Shown: piece by piece, positions 42,073 through 50,768 of the stretch
Position numbering within the stretch: position 1 is the first letter of the stretch
Layout of the letters: each line of letters begins with the position of its first letter
DNA from: Gordonia aichiensis NBRC 108223
GTDB taxonomy: Bacteria > Actinomycetota > Actinomycetes > Mycobacteriales > Mycobacteriaceae
Direction of reading: 5' to 3'
DNA: 64,000 nucleotides
Assembly: GCF_000332975.1 (NCBI RefSeq)
Contig: NZ_BANR01000002.1
Coordinates: 1-64,000, forward strand
Notes under the pieces: model-generated
Told to the model about the DNA's origin: nothing
Database searches by the model: none
What the model saw: only the letters and a program-made list of their open reading frames with translations
Program-made: the position numbers and the translations under genes

Positions 42073-42411
42073 ATGGCCGATTCTGGAACCCTGCGCATAG
42101 TCCACTCGGCTCCGCAGGAGCGGTACGAAGCGATCCTCACCGATACCGAATCCGTCCCGCGCGACGCCGAACCCGACGAGCACCTTGTCGGGTACCTCGA
42201 CTACGTCTCCGAGCCGTACCAGGTGATCCTGACTCACACGGTGATCCTCGACGCCTACTCCGGGCGGGGATACGCCGGCCAGCTCGTCCGGGCCGTGCTC
42301 GATGACATCCGCGCTCAGGGCAAACAGGTGGTGCCCGTGTGCTCGTACGTACGCCACTACATCGACGAACACCCTGAGTACGCCGACCTGGTGGCCTCGG
42401 TCACGTCCTGA
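42073..42411 (+). CDS. GNAT-type acetyltransferase, YjdJ/Gtn10-like
   Basis: 112 residues. This short single-domain protein shows the small GCN5-like fold: HLVGYLDYV, then VILTHTVILDAYSGRGYAGQLVRAVLDDIRAQGKQVVPVC in blocks, with the acetyl-CoA loop SGRGYAGQLV (R/QxxGxG/A) and a C-terminal SYVRHYIDEHPEY typical of the YjdJ (NATD1) group, in which the Cys of VPVCSYV may take part in catalysis. The substrate is unknown. It is inserted between gpmA and senX3 relative to M. tuberculosis. ATG 42073 is favoured over an upstream GTG because of the -10 position. Confidence 0.8.
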   Translation: MADSGTLRIVHSAPQERYEAILTDTESVPRDAEPDEHLVGYLDYVSEPYQVILTHTVILDAYSGRGYAGQLVRAVLDDIRAQGKQVVPVCSYVRHYIDEHPEYADLVASVTS

Positions 42412-42456
42412 CTCCCGCCGCATCCGGGTGCGACGTCGACCGCGGGTGGAACGATG

Positions 42457-42474
42457 CGTGAACAGCGGTCGAAC
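42457..42474. promoter_or_regulatory. Pho-box-like direct repeat upstream of senX3
   Basis: CGTGAAC (42457-42463), four bases, GTCGAAC (42468-42474). In reverse complement this is GTTCGAC-N4-GTTCACG, an 11-bp direct repeat close to the GTTCACC-N4-GTTCACC boxes of PhoP/RegX3-type regulators. It lies 50 bases before senX3. Confidence 0.5.
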
Positions 42475-42511
42475 ACTGCTGCGCTGAGTGTTCCCGTAGT
42501 TTGGTGAGCCG

Positions 42512-42517
42512 TAAGCT
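42512..42517 (+). promoter_or_regulatory. -10 box of senX3, leaderless layout
   Basis: TAAGCT, six bases, then GTG 42524. Confidence 0.55.
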
Positions 42518-42523
42518 GAAGTT

Positions 42524-43987
42524 GTGACCGGTGTATTCGTGGGCGGTGTGACAGTTGCCGTCGTCCTCGTGGCGGCAGTCGCCGTCGGATTCGCACTCGG
42601 TCGGTTCTGGCGTCGCGACGCCGTCGTCCGCAGCACTCAGGCGCAGCGTCACGACGACACACACCGCGGCCTCGACGACTCCGCCGTCGCGTCCGAGTTT
42701 GCAGGCGACCAGCCCACCTATTCGCTGACCCTTGCCGAACGCCCGCGAGTGGTTCCCGAGAGCGCCGAGCTACGCGACACCGACGTGCACGGAACCACCG
42801 AGGACGGCCGGATGACGACCGCGGGCCTCCTCGGCCTGATCGTGCGAAACTCCGACACCGCGGTGGCCGTCGTCGACCAGTTTCGCGACGTCGTCCTCTA
42901 CAACCACAGAGCTGTTGAGTTGGCGCTGGTGCGCGACCGGATGCTCGACGACTCGGTGTGGGAAGCAGCGAAAGAGGTTCTCGATACCGAAGCCGAGCGG
43001 CGATTCGTTTTCGAGCCACCGGCGTCGGCGTTGGGTTTTCTGTCGACAGGGCGTGCACGCGGCAAGAGCGTCGAATCGGTGAGCTGTATCGCACGTCTGG
43101 TCCGTGAGGGCGACGAGCGCTACGCCGTGGTCTACGGTGCCGACGACACCGAACACCTGCGCGTCGAGGCCACCCGCCGCGACTTCGTCGCCAACGTCTC
43201 CCACGAGCTGAAGACGCCCGTCGGTGCCATCAGTCTGCTCGCCGAGGCGCTGCTGGAGTCGTCAGACGATTCGGATTCGGTGCAGCACTTCGGCAATCGC
43301 GTCGTTGCCGAGGCCACGCGAATGGGCAACATGGTCAGCGAACTGCTCGCGTTGTCGCGGCTGCAGGACGGCGAGACCGCCGACTTCTCGCTCGTCGACG
43401 TCGACGCACTCATCGAGGAAGCCATCGAGTCGGCGTCGGTGTCCGCCGAAGCGGCGTCGATCTCCCTGCGCGCCGACGCCCCGGCAGGCCTGACCGTGCG
43501 CGGTGATCGCATGCTGTTGCTCACGGCGCTGAACAACCTGATCGTCAACGCCATCTCGTACTCGCCGCCGAACACCACGGTGTCGGTGAGCAGGCGGGTG
43601 ACCCGGCACGATGGTCGACCGATGGTGGCGATCGCCGTGACCGACCGTGGGATCGGGATCGCACCCGCGGATCAGCAACGCGTCTTCGAACGCTTCTTCC
43701 GTGTCGACAAGGCGCGCTCACGGAGCACCGGCGGCACCGGTCTGGGGCTTGCCATCGTCAAACATGTCGCCGCCAATCACGGCGGGGTCATCTCGTTGTG
43801 GAGCAAGCCCGGGACTGGCTCGACGTTCACCCTGTGCATCCCGCAGGACATGACTGCCGAAATAGACTGGGACGCCGCAGATATCGAAGGCGACATCGAG
43901 ATTTCTGAACTCGCGGCAGATGCCGTGACCCGGGGCGAGGCACTCCCGCCTGCGCCGAAAGCACGACCGAAGGAAACCGACACGTGA
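42524..43987 (+). CDS. senX3: Sensor histidine kinase SenX3
   Basis: 487 residues. One N-terminal membrane helix (about 4-27), a variable linker, a PAS domain (about 100-205, TAVAVVDQFRDVVLYNHRAVEL), the dimerisation helix with phospho-His227 in FVANVSHELKTPVG, and an ATPase domain with N-box LNNLIVNAISYS, G1 DRGIGIAP and G2 GTGLGLAIVKHVA. SenX3 senses phosphate shortage and phosphorylates RegX3. M. tuberculosis SenX3 has its His near residue 167, so about 60 residues of linker are extra here. The stop overlaps the regX3 GTG in GTGA. A Pho-box-like repeat upstream suggests autoregulation. Confidence 0.93.
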   Translation: MTGVFVGGVTVAVVLVAAVAVGFALGRFWRRDAVVRSTQAQRHDDTHRGLDDSAVASEFAGDQPTYSLTLAERPRVVPESAELRDTDVHGTTEDGRMTTAGLLGLIVRNSDTAVAVVDQFRDVVLYNHRAVELALVRDRMLDDSVWEAAKEVLDTEAERRFVFEPPASALGFLSTGRARGKSVESVSCIARLVREGDERYAVVYGADDTEHLRVEATRRDFVANVSHELKTPVGAISLLAEALLESSDDSDSVQHFGNRVVAEATRMGNMVSELLALSRLQDGETADFSLVDVDALIEEAIESASVSAEAASISLRADAPAGLTVRGDRMLLLTALNNLIVNAISYSPPNTTVSVSRRVTRHDGRPMVAIAVTDRGIGIAPADQQRVFERFFRVDKARSRSTGGTGLGLAIVKHVAANHGGVISLWSKPGTGSTFTLCIPQDMTAEIDWDAADIEGDIEISELAADAVTRGEALPPAPKARPKETDT

Positions 43988-44670
43988 CTCACGTTCTGAT
44001 CGTCGAGGACGAGGAATCGCTGGCCGATCCGCTGGCATTCCTGTTGCGCAAGGAGGGATTCGAGGCCACCGTCGTCAACGACGGTTCGGCGGCGCTCGGC
44101 ACCTTCGACCGCGTCAGCCCCGACATCGTCCTGCTCGATCTGATGCTGCCCGGGATGTCGGGCACGGAGATCTGCAAATCGCTGCGCACGCGGTCGAGCG
44201 TGCCGGTGATCATGGTGACCGCGCGCGACAGTGAGATCGACAAGGTCGTCGGACTCGAACTCGGCGCCGACGACTACGTCACGAAGCCGTACTCCGCTCG
44301 TGAACTGATCGCCCGTATCCGTGCGGTGCTGCGACGTGGCGGTGATGCCGCCGACGACGACCTCGCCATCGGCATCCTGGAGGCCGGACCGGTTCGGATG
44401 GACGTCGAGCGGCATATCGTTGCGGTCAACGGTCAACAGATCACGTTGCCGCTCAAGGAGTTCGACCTCCTTGAGTACCTGCTGCGCAATTCGGGGCGGG
44501 TACTGACCCGCGGTCAGCTCATCGACCGAGTCTGGGGCGCCGACTACGTCGGCGATACCAAGACCCTCGACGTACACGTCAAACGGCTGCGCTCCAAGAT
44601 CGAGCCCGACCCGGCGAACCCGAAGCATCTGGTCACGGTGCGCGGACTCGGATACAAGCTCGAACCCTGA
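43984..44670 (+). CDS. regX3: Response regulator RegX3
   Basis: 228 residues, OmpR/PhoB type. The receiver domain has the acidic pocket VEDEES, phospho-acceptor Asp52 in IVLLDLMLPG, Thr in MVTARDS and Lys in VTKPYSARE. The C-terminal winged helix ends TKTLDVHVKRLRSKIEPDP and TVRGLGYKLEP. RegX3 controls phosphate-uptake genes through direct-repeat boxes. Start GTG overlaps senX3 by 4 bp. It converges on the first diguanylate cyclase gene with only six bases between stops and no visible hairpin, so read-through in antisense is likely. Confidence 0.95.
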   Translation: MTHVLIVEDEESLADPLAFLLRKEGFEATVVNDGSAALGTFDRVSPDIVLLDLMLPGMSGTEICKSLRTRSSVPVIMVTARDSEIDKVVGLELGADDYVTKPYSARELIARIRAVLRRGGDAADDDLAIGILEAGPVRMDVERHIVAVNGQQITLPLKEFDLLEYLLRNSGRVLTRGQLIDRVWGADYVGDTKTLDVHVKRLRSKIEPDPANPKHLVTVRGLGYKLEP

Positions 44671-44676
44671 CGCATC

Positions 44677-45810
44677 TCAGCCGAGCTCGAAGCGGTTGCC
44701 GCCGTTGGTTTTGGCTGCGTACATCGCGTGGTCGGCGTCGGCGATCACCCGGGTGATGCGTCCGTTGTCGTCGTTGTCCCCGCTGGCGATCCCCACGCTC
44801 GCCGTCACCGCACCGCCGCTCGCCTCGACGACGGCGCGCACGAGTCTGTCGGCGATGGCAACGCACCAGGCGGCGTCCGGGTATCGGGTGTCGTACTGGG
44901 TGGCCAGAACGAATTCATCGCCACCGAAGCGCGCGATGATGGTGTGGACTTCGACGGACCGTCGTATCTCGGCTGCGACGTCCGCCAGTACACGGTCACC
45001 GTGGACGTGACCGTGGAGATCGTTGACGACCTTGAAGCTGTCGATGTCGACGACGGCGACGATCCATCGCGAATGCCTGTGTCGCACAGCCGTCGTCGAG
45101 ACCTGCAACGACGACGCGGTGACCGCGCGGTAGAACCCCCGCCGATTGAGCAGCCCGGTCAGTGGATCGGTCACCGCGTCGACGGCGCTGCCGCGCACCA
45201 TGACGAATCCGATATGGAGGATGGGCAGCGCCACCACCACGGCCATGACGACCACCAGTGCCTCCGCGATCGCGATCGGTAGCCAGTTCACGCCCTGCAC
45301 GAGGCCGCATGTCACGACAGCGGCCACGACGGTCACCACGGTGAAGGCCATGTGGCAGAGGTTGGCCACCGCGTTGTGGAACAGTGTCAGGTAGATGCTG
45401 GTGGCCGCCAGCAGGGATGCCGAGGCAATGCCGATCAGCATGTTCTGATGAGCGAAGATCGTGACCGCGATGACGACGTCGGCGATGGCGCACAGCGTCA
45501 ACGATTCCGTCCGCGTCGGCCACGGCCACGCGAGCCAGCGGACGGTCCAGGCAAGACACACGACGATGACCGCGACCATCGCGGCAGGGCCTGTGCCGGG
45601 CCACAGGACGCCGTCGGGTCCCAGCAGGGACAGGAGGGCGATGGTGCCGTTGAGAACACCTCCACCGGCGACGATGACCTTGGTGACGTCGACCAGGTTG
45701 AGATAACCGAAGAAGTCGAGCATCCATCGGTCATCGGCCTGCGTCAACCACTGCCGCGCCGCATCCCGGACGCCGCGCCCCCCATCAGTTTCCATGGGCA
45801 CATTGTGCAT
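44677..45810 (-). CDS. Membrane diguanylate cyclase (GGDEF), second of pair
   Basis: 377 residues. About six membrane segments (residues 30-205) are followed by a GGDEF domain with the intact active loop RFGGDEFVLA. The enzyme should join two GTP into c-di-GMP at the membrane. The inhibitory RxxD site expected nine residues before the loop is absent, so product inhibition is not predicted. The region shares segments with its upstream neighbour (LLNRRG, VDIDSFKVVND, GHVHGDRVL), so the two arose by duplication. No EAL domain is encoded in the window. ATG 45810 is the likeliest start; later in-frame starts exist at 45801 and 45795. Confidence 0.88.
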   Translation of the reverse strand: MHNVPMETDGGRGVRDAARQWLTQADDRWMLDFFGYLNLVDVTKVIVAGGGVLNGTIALLSLLGPDGVLWPGTGPAAMVAVIVVCLAWTVRWLAWPWPTRTESLTLCAIADVVIAVTIFAHQNMLIGIASASLLAATSIYLTLFHNAVANLCHMAFTVVTVVAAVVTCGLVQGVNWLPIAIAEALVVVMAVVVALPILHIGFVMVRGSAVDAVTDPLTGLLNRRGFYRAVTASSLQVSTTAVRHRHSRWIVAVVDIDSFKVVNDLHGHVHGDRVLADVAAEIRRSVEVHTIIARFGGDEFVLATQYDTRYPDAAWCVAIADRLVRAVVEASGGAVTASVGIASGDNDDNGRITRVIADADHAMYAAKTNGGNRFELG

Positions 45811-45844
45811 TGGTCATGGTGTATAGGAGGTCGATGGGCCAGTC

Positions 45845-46960
45845 TCAGTCGTCGGCCGCGACTTCGACTCGATCCGAGATGTGGTCTGCACAGCTCACGC
45901 GATTGCCGCCCCGTTGTTTCGCGCTGTACATGGCCCGATCGGCCGCGGTGATCAGTTCGAAGACGGTGCTGTGTCGGTCTTCGCCGGTGGCAACCCCGAT
46001 ACTCGCGGAGATCGCGGGGTTGGTGGCACTACTCAGTGATTCCCGAATGCGCTCGCCGAGCATCAGCCCATGATCGCCAGGCATTCGCGTCGCCGTCACG
46101 AACTCGTCGCCACCGAGTCGTGCTTGGAGTACGCGCCCATTCACGTCGACGGCTCGGGTTATGGCGTCGGCGACGGCGACAAGGACCTGGTCGCCGCGGT
46201 CGTGTCCGTACGTGTCATTGACGGACTTGAAGTCGTCGACATCGATCAGCAGCACGGTCCAGGGCGAATCCGATAACGGTGCATCGGTCTCCGTTCTGGC
46301 GACTTCTCGCCAGAGGCCGCGTCGATTGAGCAGACCGGTGAGCGTATCGAACGTGGATTCGTCCGCGCTGGAACGGATGAGGTGGTAGCCGATCTGAATG
46401 GCAGGCAACACCAGTGCGGTCGACAGGAGTCCGATGACTGCTTTGCTTGCAGCAAGCGGTATCCACTCGGTGCCCTGCACGTAGCCGCACGTGATCACCG
46501 CGGAAACAGCTACCAGTACTGCGAAAAGGACGTGGCACAGGTTTGCTCGCACGGTGTGGAAGAACGAGATGTACGCACCGATGACAGCGAAAAGGGGGGT
46601 GGCGGCGATCCCCAGCACGACGTCCTTGTGGACGAAGCATGCCGCAGCGATCGCGATGTCGGCGCCGGTCATCAACACCAACGACTCGGTTCGTGATGGC
46701 CAGCACCACGACAACCAACGTGCTGCCCAGCACAGAGCCACCCCTGCCACCGCGAGCATGAACGTCCTGCCGTGAGGCCACAGCACACCCGATGGCGCGA
46801 ATGAAGCGAGAACTGCGGTGACGGCGATCGCGAGACCGCCGAATGCTATCGCGCATCTGACCCTGAGGATGAAGCCTCTCGACTCCAGATAGGACAACAG
46901 CCACTCGTAATCGTTGCCCCGCGGCCGCTGCTTGACCGTGGAGCGAGGAACGCATCGCAT
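45845..46960 (-). CDS. Membrane diguanylate cyclase (GGDEF), first of pair
   Basis: 371 residues with the same plan as its downstream neighbour: about six membrane segments (residues 33-195) and a GGDEF domain with RLGGDEFVTA and LLIDVDDFKSVNDTYGHDRGD. The RxxD inhibitory site is also missing here. The gap to the second copy is 34 bp, so both are probably one transcript. Upstream, in the 71-bp gap to the next gene, an inverted repeat TTACCAA/TTGGTAA may be its control site. Two adjacent cyclases of one type are unusual in this otherwise conserved neighbourhood. Confidence 0.88.
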   Translation of the reverse strand: MRCVPRSTVKQRPRGNDYEWLLSYLESRGFILRVRCAIAFGGLAIAVTAVLASFAPSGVLWPHGRTFMLAVAGVALCWAARWLSWCWPSRTESLVLMTGADIAIAAACFVHKDVVLGIAATPLFAVIGAYISFFHTVRANLCHVLFAVLVAVSAVITCGYVQGTEWIPLAASKAVIGLLSTALVLPAIQIGYHLIRSSADESTFDTLTGLLNRRGLWREVARTETDAPLSDSPWTVLLIDVDDFKSVNDTYGHDRGDQVLVAVADAITRAVDVNGRVLQARLGGDEFVTATRMPGDHGLMLGERIRESLSSATNPAISASIGVATGEDRHSTVFELITAADRAMYSAKQRGGNRVSCADHISDRVEVAADD

Positions 46961-46991
46961 ACGGTGTCATTCCGATTCGGCCGGATTTCCG

Positions 46992-47019
46992 TTACCAATG
47001 AAAACATTCTCTTTGGTAA
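46992..47019. promoter_or_regulatory. Inverted repeat TTACCAA-N14-TTGGTAA before the GGDEF pair
   Basis: TTACCAA (46992-46998) and TTGGTAA (47013-47019) with centres 21 bp apart, in an AT-rich patch. It may be an operator of the GGDEF operon or a weak terminator of the gene upstream. Confidence 0.45.
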
Positions 47020-47031
47020 ACATGACCGGGG

Positions 47032-47883
47032 CTACCCGAGCTCCTCGTACTTGATGTCGGTCTCGCGCCGCGTCGTCGCTGCGGCCGTCGCCGGATGGAC
47101 GGCCACGATGCCGAGGCCGTTGCGACGCCGACAGGCTCGCGCCAATTCGTCGTATGCGGGCTTGCCGAGCAGTTCCGTCAGCTCCGGGGCGTAGGACTCG
47201 AAGACCTGTGTCGCGCCGACGTGGGCATCGGGCGATCCCGAGCAGTACCACTTGAGGTCGTGTCCGCCTTCGCCCCAGCCGCGTCTGTCGAACTCGGTGA
47301 TCGTGGTCTTGAGGATCTGTGTTCCGTCGGGGCGTTCCACCCAATCCTGCTCGCGACGAATCGGAAGTTGCCAGCACACATCGGGTTTCACGCTCCACGG
47401 CTCGATTCCCTTGCGCAATGCCATCGCGTGCAGTGCGCATCCGGGACCGCGATCGAAGCCGGGACGGTTCAGAAAGATGCACGCGCCCTTGTGACTTCGC
47501 GTCTTGAGCGCCGGTTCGTCGTCGAGGTCGCCCTCCTCGAGGTACCCGCGCTTGCCGAGGGGGTCCTTGCCAGAACCCTTCGCGTGGAACTGCCAGTCGT
47601 CGGGCGTCAGCATCGACACGCACTTCGCGAGGTGCTTCCGGTCGTCTTTGTCGGTGAGATAGGCCCCGTGACTGCAGCAGCCGTCGTCGGGCCTGCCGTC
47701 GATGATCCCCTGACACGCGGGAGTGCCGAAGACGCACGTCCAGTGCGACAACAACCAGGTCAGGTCGGCGCTGATGAGGTGTTCAGGGTCCGCGGGATCG
47801 AAGAACTCGTACCATTCCCGCGCGAAGTCGAGTGGTACCTCGGGGGCCGGCGAGATCTGTGCGGACGGGGTGGGGCTGGGCAC
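47032..47883 (-). CDS. Cysteine-rich conserved protein, Rv0495c type
   Basis: 283 residues, function unknown. Ten Cys are present in a striking layout: C-x6-C-x11-CC near residues 50-70 ([10 protein letters not shown] and GCCSHGAYL), then single Cys in [29 protein letters not shown] and WYCSGS, interleaved with His. This suggests a metal or iron-sulphur site, in the manner of the YkgJ-like putative metal-chelating group. The GTG start 47883 is preferred because TACCGT lies six bases upstream. It is divergent from ppx, as Rv0495c is from Rv0496 in M. tuberculosis, which points to a conserved functional link. Confidence 0.8.
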   Translation of the reverse strand: MPSPTPSAQISPAPEVPLDFAREWYEFFDPADPEHLISADLTWLLSHWTCVFGTPACQGIIDGRPDDGCCSHGAYLTDKDDRKHLAKCVSMLTPDDWQFHAKGSGKDPLGKRGYLEEGDLDDEPALKTRSHKGACIFLNRPGFDRGPGCALHAMALRKGIEPWSVKPDVCWQLPIRREQDWVERPDGTQILKTTITEFDRRGWGEGGHDLKWYCSGSPDAHVGATQVFESYAPELTELLGKPAYDELARACRRRNGLGIVAVHPATAAATTRRETDIKYEELG

Positions 47884-47889
47884 GCGTTC

Positions 47890-47895
47890 ACGGTA
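47890..47895 (-). promoter_or_regulatory. -10 box of the Rv0495c-type gene, leaderless layout
   Basis: Minus-strand TACCGT, six bases, then GTG 47883. Confidence 0.55.
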
Positions 47896-47971
47896 GTCGC
47901 ATCGGTTGTGCGACGTCTGGCCGCACGGGTGTGTTTCCCCACCCACGCAACGTGGCGAATCGTCGAAGCAC

Positions 47972-47977
47972 TAACGT
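47972..47977 (+). promoter_or_regulatory. -10 box of ppx, leaderless layout
   Basis: TAACGT, six bases, then GTG 47984. Confidence 0.6.
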
Positions 47978-47983
47978 GTACGC

Positions 47984-48979
47984 GTGCGTTTAGGAGTGCT
48001 CGACGTGGGCAGCAACACTGTTCACCTGCTCGTTGTCGATGCCCATCGCGGCGGACACCCGACACCGATGAGCTCCACCAAGTCGGTACTCCGGCTCGCC
48101 GAGCAGATCGACGCGAAGGGCAGGCTCAGTGAGCGCGGTGCCCGGTCGCTGATCGACGCGGTTGACGAATTCACCCACATCGCCTCGACGTCGGGCTGTG
48201 AGCAGACGATGGCGTTTGCGACGTCGGCGGTGCGCGATGCCACCAACTCCGATGAGGTTCTCGATCGCATCGAGGCCAAGACCGGTGTACGTGTGACGGT
48301 GCTCAGCGGCCGCGACGAGGCACGTCTGACGTCGCTGGCGGTCCGGCGCTGGTACGGCTGGAGCGCCGGACGCATCCTCGCGCTCGACATCGGGGGCGGA
48401 TCACTGGAGATCTCCAACGGTGTCGACGAAGAACCCGACGTCGCGCTCAGCCTGCCACTCGGTGCGGGCAGGCTGACCAGAGAGTGGCTTCCCGACGACC
48501 CGCCCGATCGGCGACGTATCGGCGTGCTCCGTGACTGGCTCGACGCCGAGCTCCGCGAACCTGCACGCGAGTTGCGGGGAGCGGGCAAACCCGACCTCGC
48601 CGTCGCGACGTCGAAGACCTTCCGTTCGCTCGCACGTCTGACCGGCGCCGCTCCCTCAGGTGCGGGGCTGCGGGTGCAGCGTCAGCTCACGGCCAGTGGA
48701 CTGCGACAGCTGATCGCCTTCATCTCTCGGATGACCCGCGACGATCGTGCAGAGCTCGAAGGAGTCAGCGCCGACCGTGCTGGTCAGCTCGTTGCCGGAG
48801 CGCTCGTCGCCGAGGCGGCGATGCGTGCGCTCTCGGTCGATACACTGGAGATCTGTCCGTGGGCGTTGCGTGAAGGCGTGATCCTGCGTCGTCTCGATAC
48901 CGAGTTGGCAGACACCCGAGAACGGACAGCGACGACACAGTCGGTGGATTCGGTAGCGGCAGCCCAGGGCCTGCGTTAA
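47984..48979 (+). CDS. ppx1: Ppx/GppA-type exopolyphosphatase
   Basis: 331 residues, the short actinobacterial form without an HD domain. It belongs to the sugar-kinase/actin ATPase fold: phosphate-1 loop LDVGSNTVHLLV at the start, the catalytic Glu in SGRDEARLT, and phosphate-2 loop LDIGGGSLEI. It should remove terminal phosphate from short polyphosphate or hydrolyse ppGpp-related substrates. Its order before an Rv0497-like gene and after a divergent Rv0495c-like gene matches M. tuberculosis Rv0496. The gene lies 3.3 kb from the phosphate-responsive SenX3-RegX3 pair. Confidence 0.9.
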   Translation: MRLGVLDVGSNTVHLLVVDAHRGGHPTPMSSTKSVLRLAEQIDAKGRLSERGARSLIDAVDEFTHIASTSGCEQTMAFATSAVRDATNSDEVLDRIEAKTGVRVTVLSGRDEARLTSLAVRRWYGWSAGRILALDIGGGSLEISNGVDEEPDVALSLPLGAGRLTREWLPDDPPDRRRIGVLRDWLDAELREPARELRGAGKPDLAVATSKTFRSLARLTGAAPSGAGLRVQRQLTASGLRQLIAFISRMTRDDRAELEGVSADRAGQLVAGALVAEAAMRALSVDTLEICPWALREGVILRRLDTELADTRERTATTQSVDSVAAAQGLR

Positions 48980-49077
48980 GCGAGTCGGCGACATGTACGC
49001 CCGGGTCTACCTGCACACTGTTCACCCGTACAGATGACGCAGTTGTGACGACGGACGAGGACGGAGAGCGAGTTTCG

Positions 49078-50760
49078 ATGGCCAAGCAACCGGGGTCACC
49101 CGCAGGCGGATCGGACGACTCTGCTGCAGAGTCGCGGCCGATATCCGTATCTGAACTGCTCGCTCGCCGCGATGCGGCCATCGCCGACGAGGAGCGGGCC
49201 ACGCGGATCAGCGAAGGTCGTGGCAGGCGCCGTGCGGGGCGTGATGGTGCGGTATCGGTGTCGGAACTGACCGGCGAGATACCACGTATCACCGATGCAC
49301 CGCAGACCCGCGATCCCGAGCGCACCAACGACACCGAGCGCACCAAGCATCCCGAGGGCAGCGCGCGTACTCAAGGAACAGTCGAACCGAAGGCGCCTGC
49401 CGTAGAGCCGCATTTCCCGCGATCGAGCAGCCCGGTACCGCGACGCGCATCCGAGAGCCGCCCGTTGCAGGACTCCGCCGATCCCGCAGGTGCGTCCACC
49501 GGATTCGACCGCTCGGTATTCGACGCGCCCCCGCAGACCCGCGACTTCAACTCCTCCGCAGTCGCCGAGCGTGCGTCGCGCAGTACCAAGGCTTCCGACA
49601 CGCGTCCGGCACCCACGGCCCAGGGCGACGCCGGTGACGAGCACTCGAACGCCGTCACCGGAATCATCCCGGTCGTCGGCTATGGCGATGACGGCGACGT
49701 GCGACTCGTCGAGGCCGACGACGTCGACGTCGTCGAACTCGAGGCGCCCCCCACTCGCGCAGGACGTTTCGGCGACATCATCGACGACGACTTCGACGCG
49801 TACCGGTCTTTCGCCGAGTACGACGAGGATGAGAACGACTCGTCGGCGAGCAGACGCTCGGCGCGACGAAACGGCGCCGACAAGCGCGGTGACGCGAAGC
49901 GACGTGGCGGCAAGCGCAAGCGTGGCTGGTTCGGGCGCAAGACGAAGCGGGACGATCACTCCGACATCGAGGCCGACGCGCGACCCGGTACTGATCGACC
50001 CGGCAGCAACGATCAGCACGCGGACGATCAGTATGGGAACGACCAGTACGGCGAGGGTGACCTCGCCTCCAGGCTGGCGACAGAGACAGCGGCATTCGAC
50101 TTCGTCGAGAACTCGCTGGACGTGACTCCTGCGACCGACCGGCGTGATGACCTCGAGCCCTCCGACGCGCCGGACGAGGCGTCGACGCCCGACGAGGCGT
50201 CGGTGCTCGCGGTGGGGCAGACGGGCGAGTCCGCAGGCGAGGAGGACGCGGCCGACGACGCCGGCGGAACCGACGACACGGCAACAGCCCCCACCGCGGC
50301 GCAGACGGTGGCAGCGCCGGCGGCGTCATCCACCACAGCGGCAGCCTTTACGGCAGCGCCGGATCGGACGACGACGAAGACCGATCTGACCACTGATGAT
50401 CCGACCACAACCGCAACCTCCGGAGCCGACGCCACCACGTCGAAGCCGGGCGGGACAGCGTCGGAGAAGCCGAGTAGGGCAGACGTCGACGAAGGTGGTC
50501 GCTCGCCCCTGAAGGCGTGGCTGCTGGTCATCGGCGAGGCGATTCTCGGGCTCGCGGTCGGTGTGGGATTGTTCTGGGGATTCACCGAATTGTGGCGGTG
50601 GAATGTCTATTTCGCCCTCGTGTTGGCAGTGCTGGTGATCTTCGGCATCGTCTCGTTCACCCACGCCGTGCGGCACTCTCGCGACCTGTTCACCACGCTG
50701 TTGGCGTTGGGGGTCGGACTCATCGTGACCATCGGTCCGCTGGTGTTGCTCGCGACGTGA
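49078..50760 (+). CDS. Membrane protein with long disordered N-terminus, Rv0497 type
   Basis: 560 residues. The motif ISVSELLARRD near residue 24 and VSVSELTGEIPRITD near residue 60 match the start of Rv0497. Then comes a long hydrophilic, Asp/Ser/Thr/Ala-rich cytoplasmic region with a basic patch (RRGGKRKRGWFGRKTKR, about residue 285). The C-terminal 85 residues hold three membrane helices. M. tuberculosis Rv0497 is about 310 residues, so the disordered region has grown here. ATG 49078 has GGAGAG nine bases ahead; GTG 49045 is an in-frame alternative. The function is unknown; Rv0498-type isomerase follows after nine bases. Confidence 0.8.
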   Translation: MAKQPGSPAGGSDDSAAESRPISVSELLARRDAAIADEERATRISEGRGRRRAGRDGAVSVSELTGEIPRITDAPQTRDPERTNDTERTKHPEGSARTQGTVEPKAPAVEPHFPRSSSPVPRRASESRPLQDSADPAGASTGFDRSVFDAPPQTRDFNSSAVAERASRSTKASDTRPAPTAQGDAGDEHSNAVTGIIPVVGYGDDGDVRLVEADDVDVVELEAPPTRAGRFGDIIDDDFDAYRSFAEYDEDENDSSASRRSARRNGADKRGDAKRRGGKRKRGWFGRKTKRDDHSDIEADARPGTDRPGSNDQHADDQYGNDQYGEGDLASRLATETAAFDFVENSLDVTPATDRRDDLEPSDAPDEASTPDEASVLAVGQTGESAGEEDAADDAGGTDDTATAPTAAQTVAAPAASSTTAAAFTAAPDRTTTKTDLTTDDPTTTATSGADATTSKPGGTASEKPSRADVDEGGRSPLKAWLLVIGEAILGLAVGVGLFWGFTELWRWNVYFALVLAVLVIFGIVSFTHAVRHSRDLFTTLLALGVGLIVTIGPLVLLAT

Positions 50761-50768
50761 GGGTCTAG

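Noticed and set aside
47095..48132. Plus-strand open frame of 345 codons
   Set aside because: It is antisense to the cysteine-rich gene and overlaps the start of ppx.
49096..50019. Minus-strand open frame opposite the Rv0497-type gene
   Set aside because: The plus strand carries conserved SVSELLAR and SVSELTGEIP motifs; the minus product shows no known pattern.
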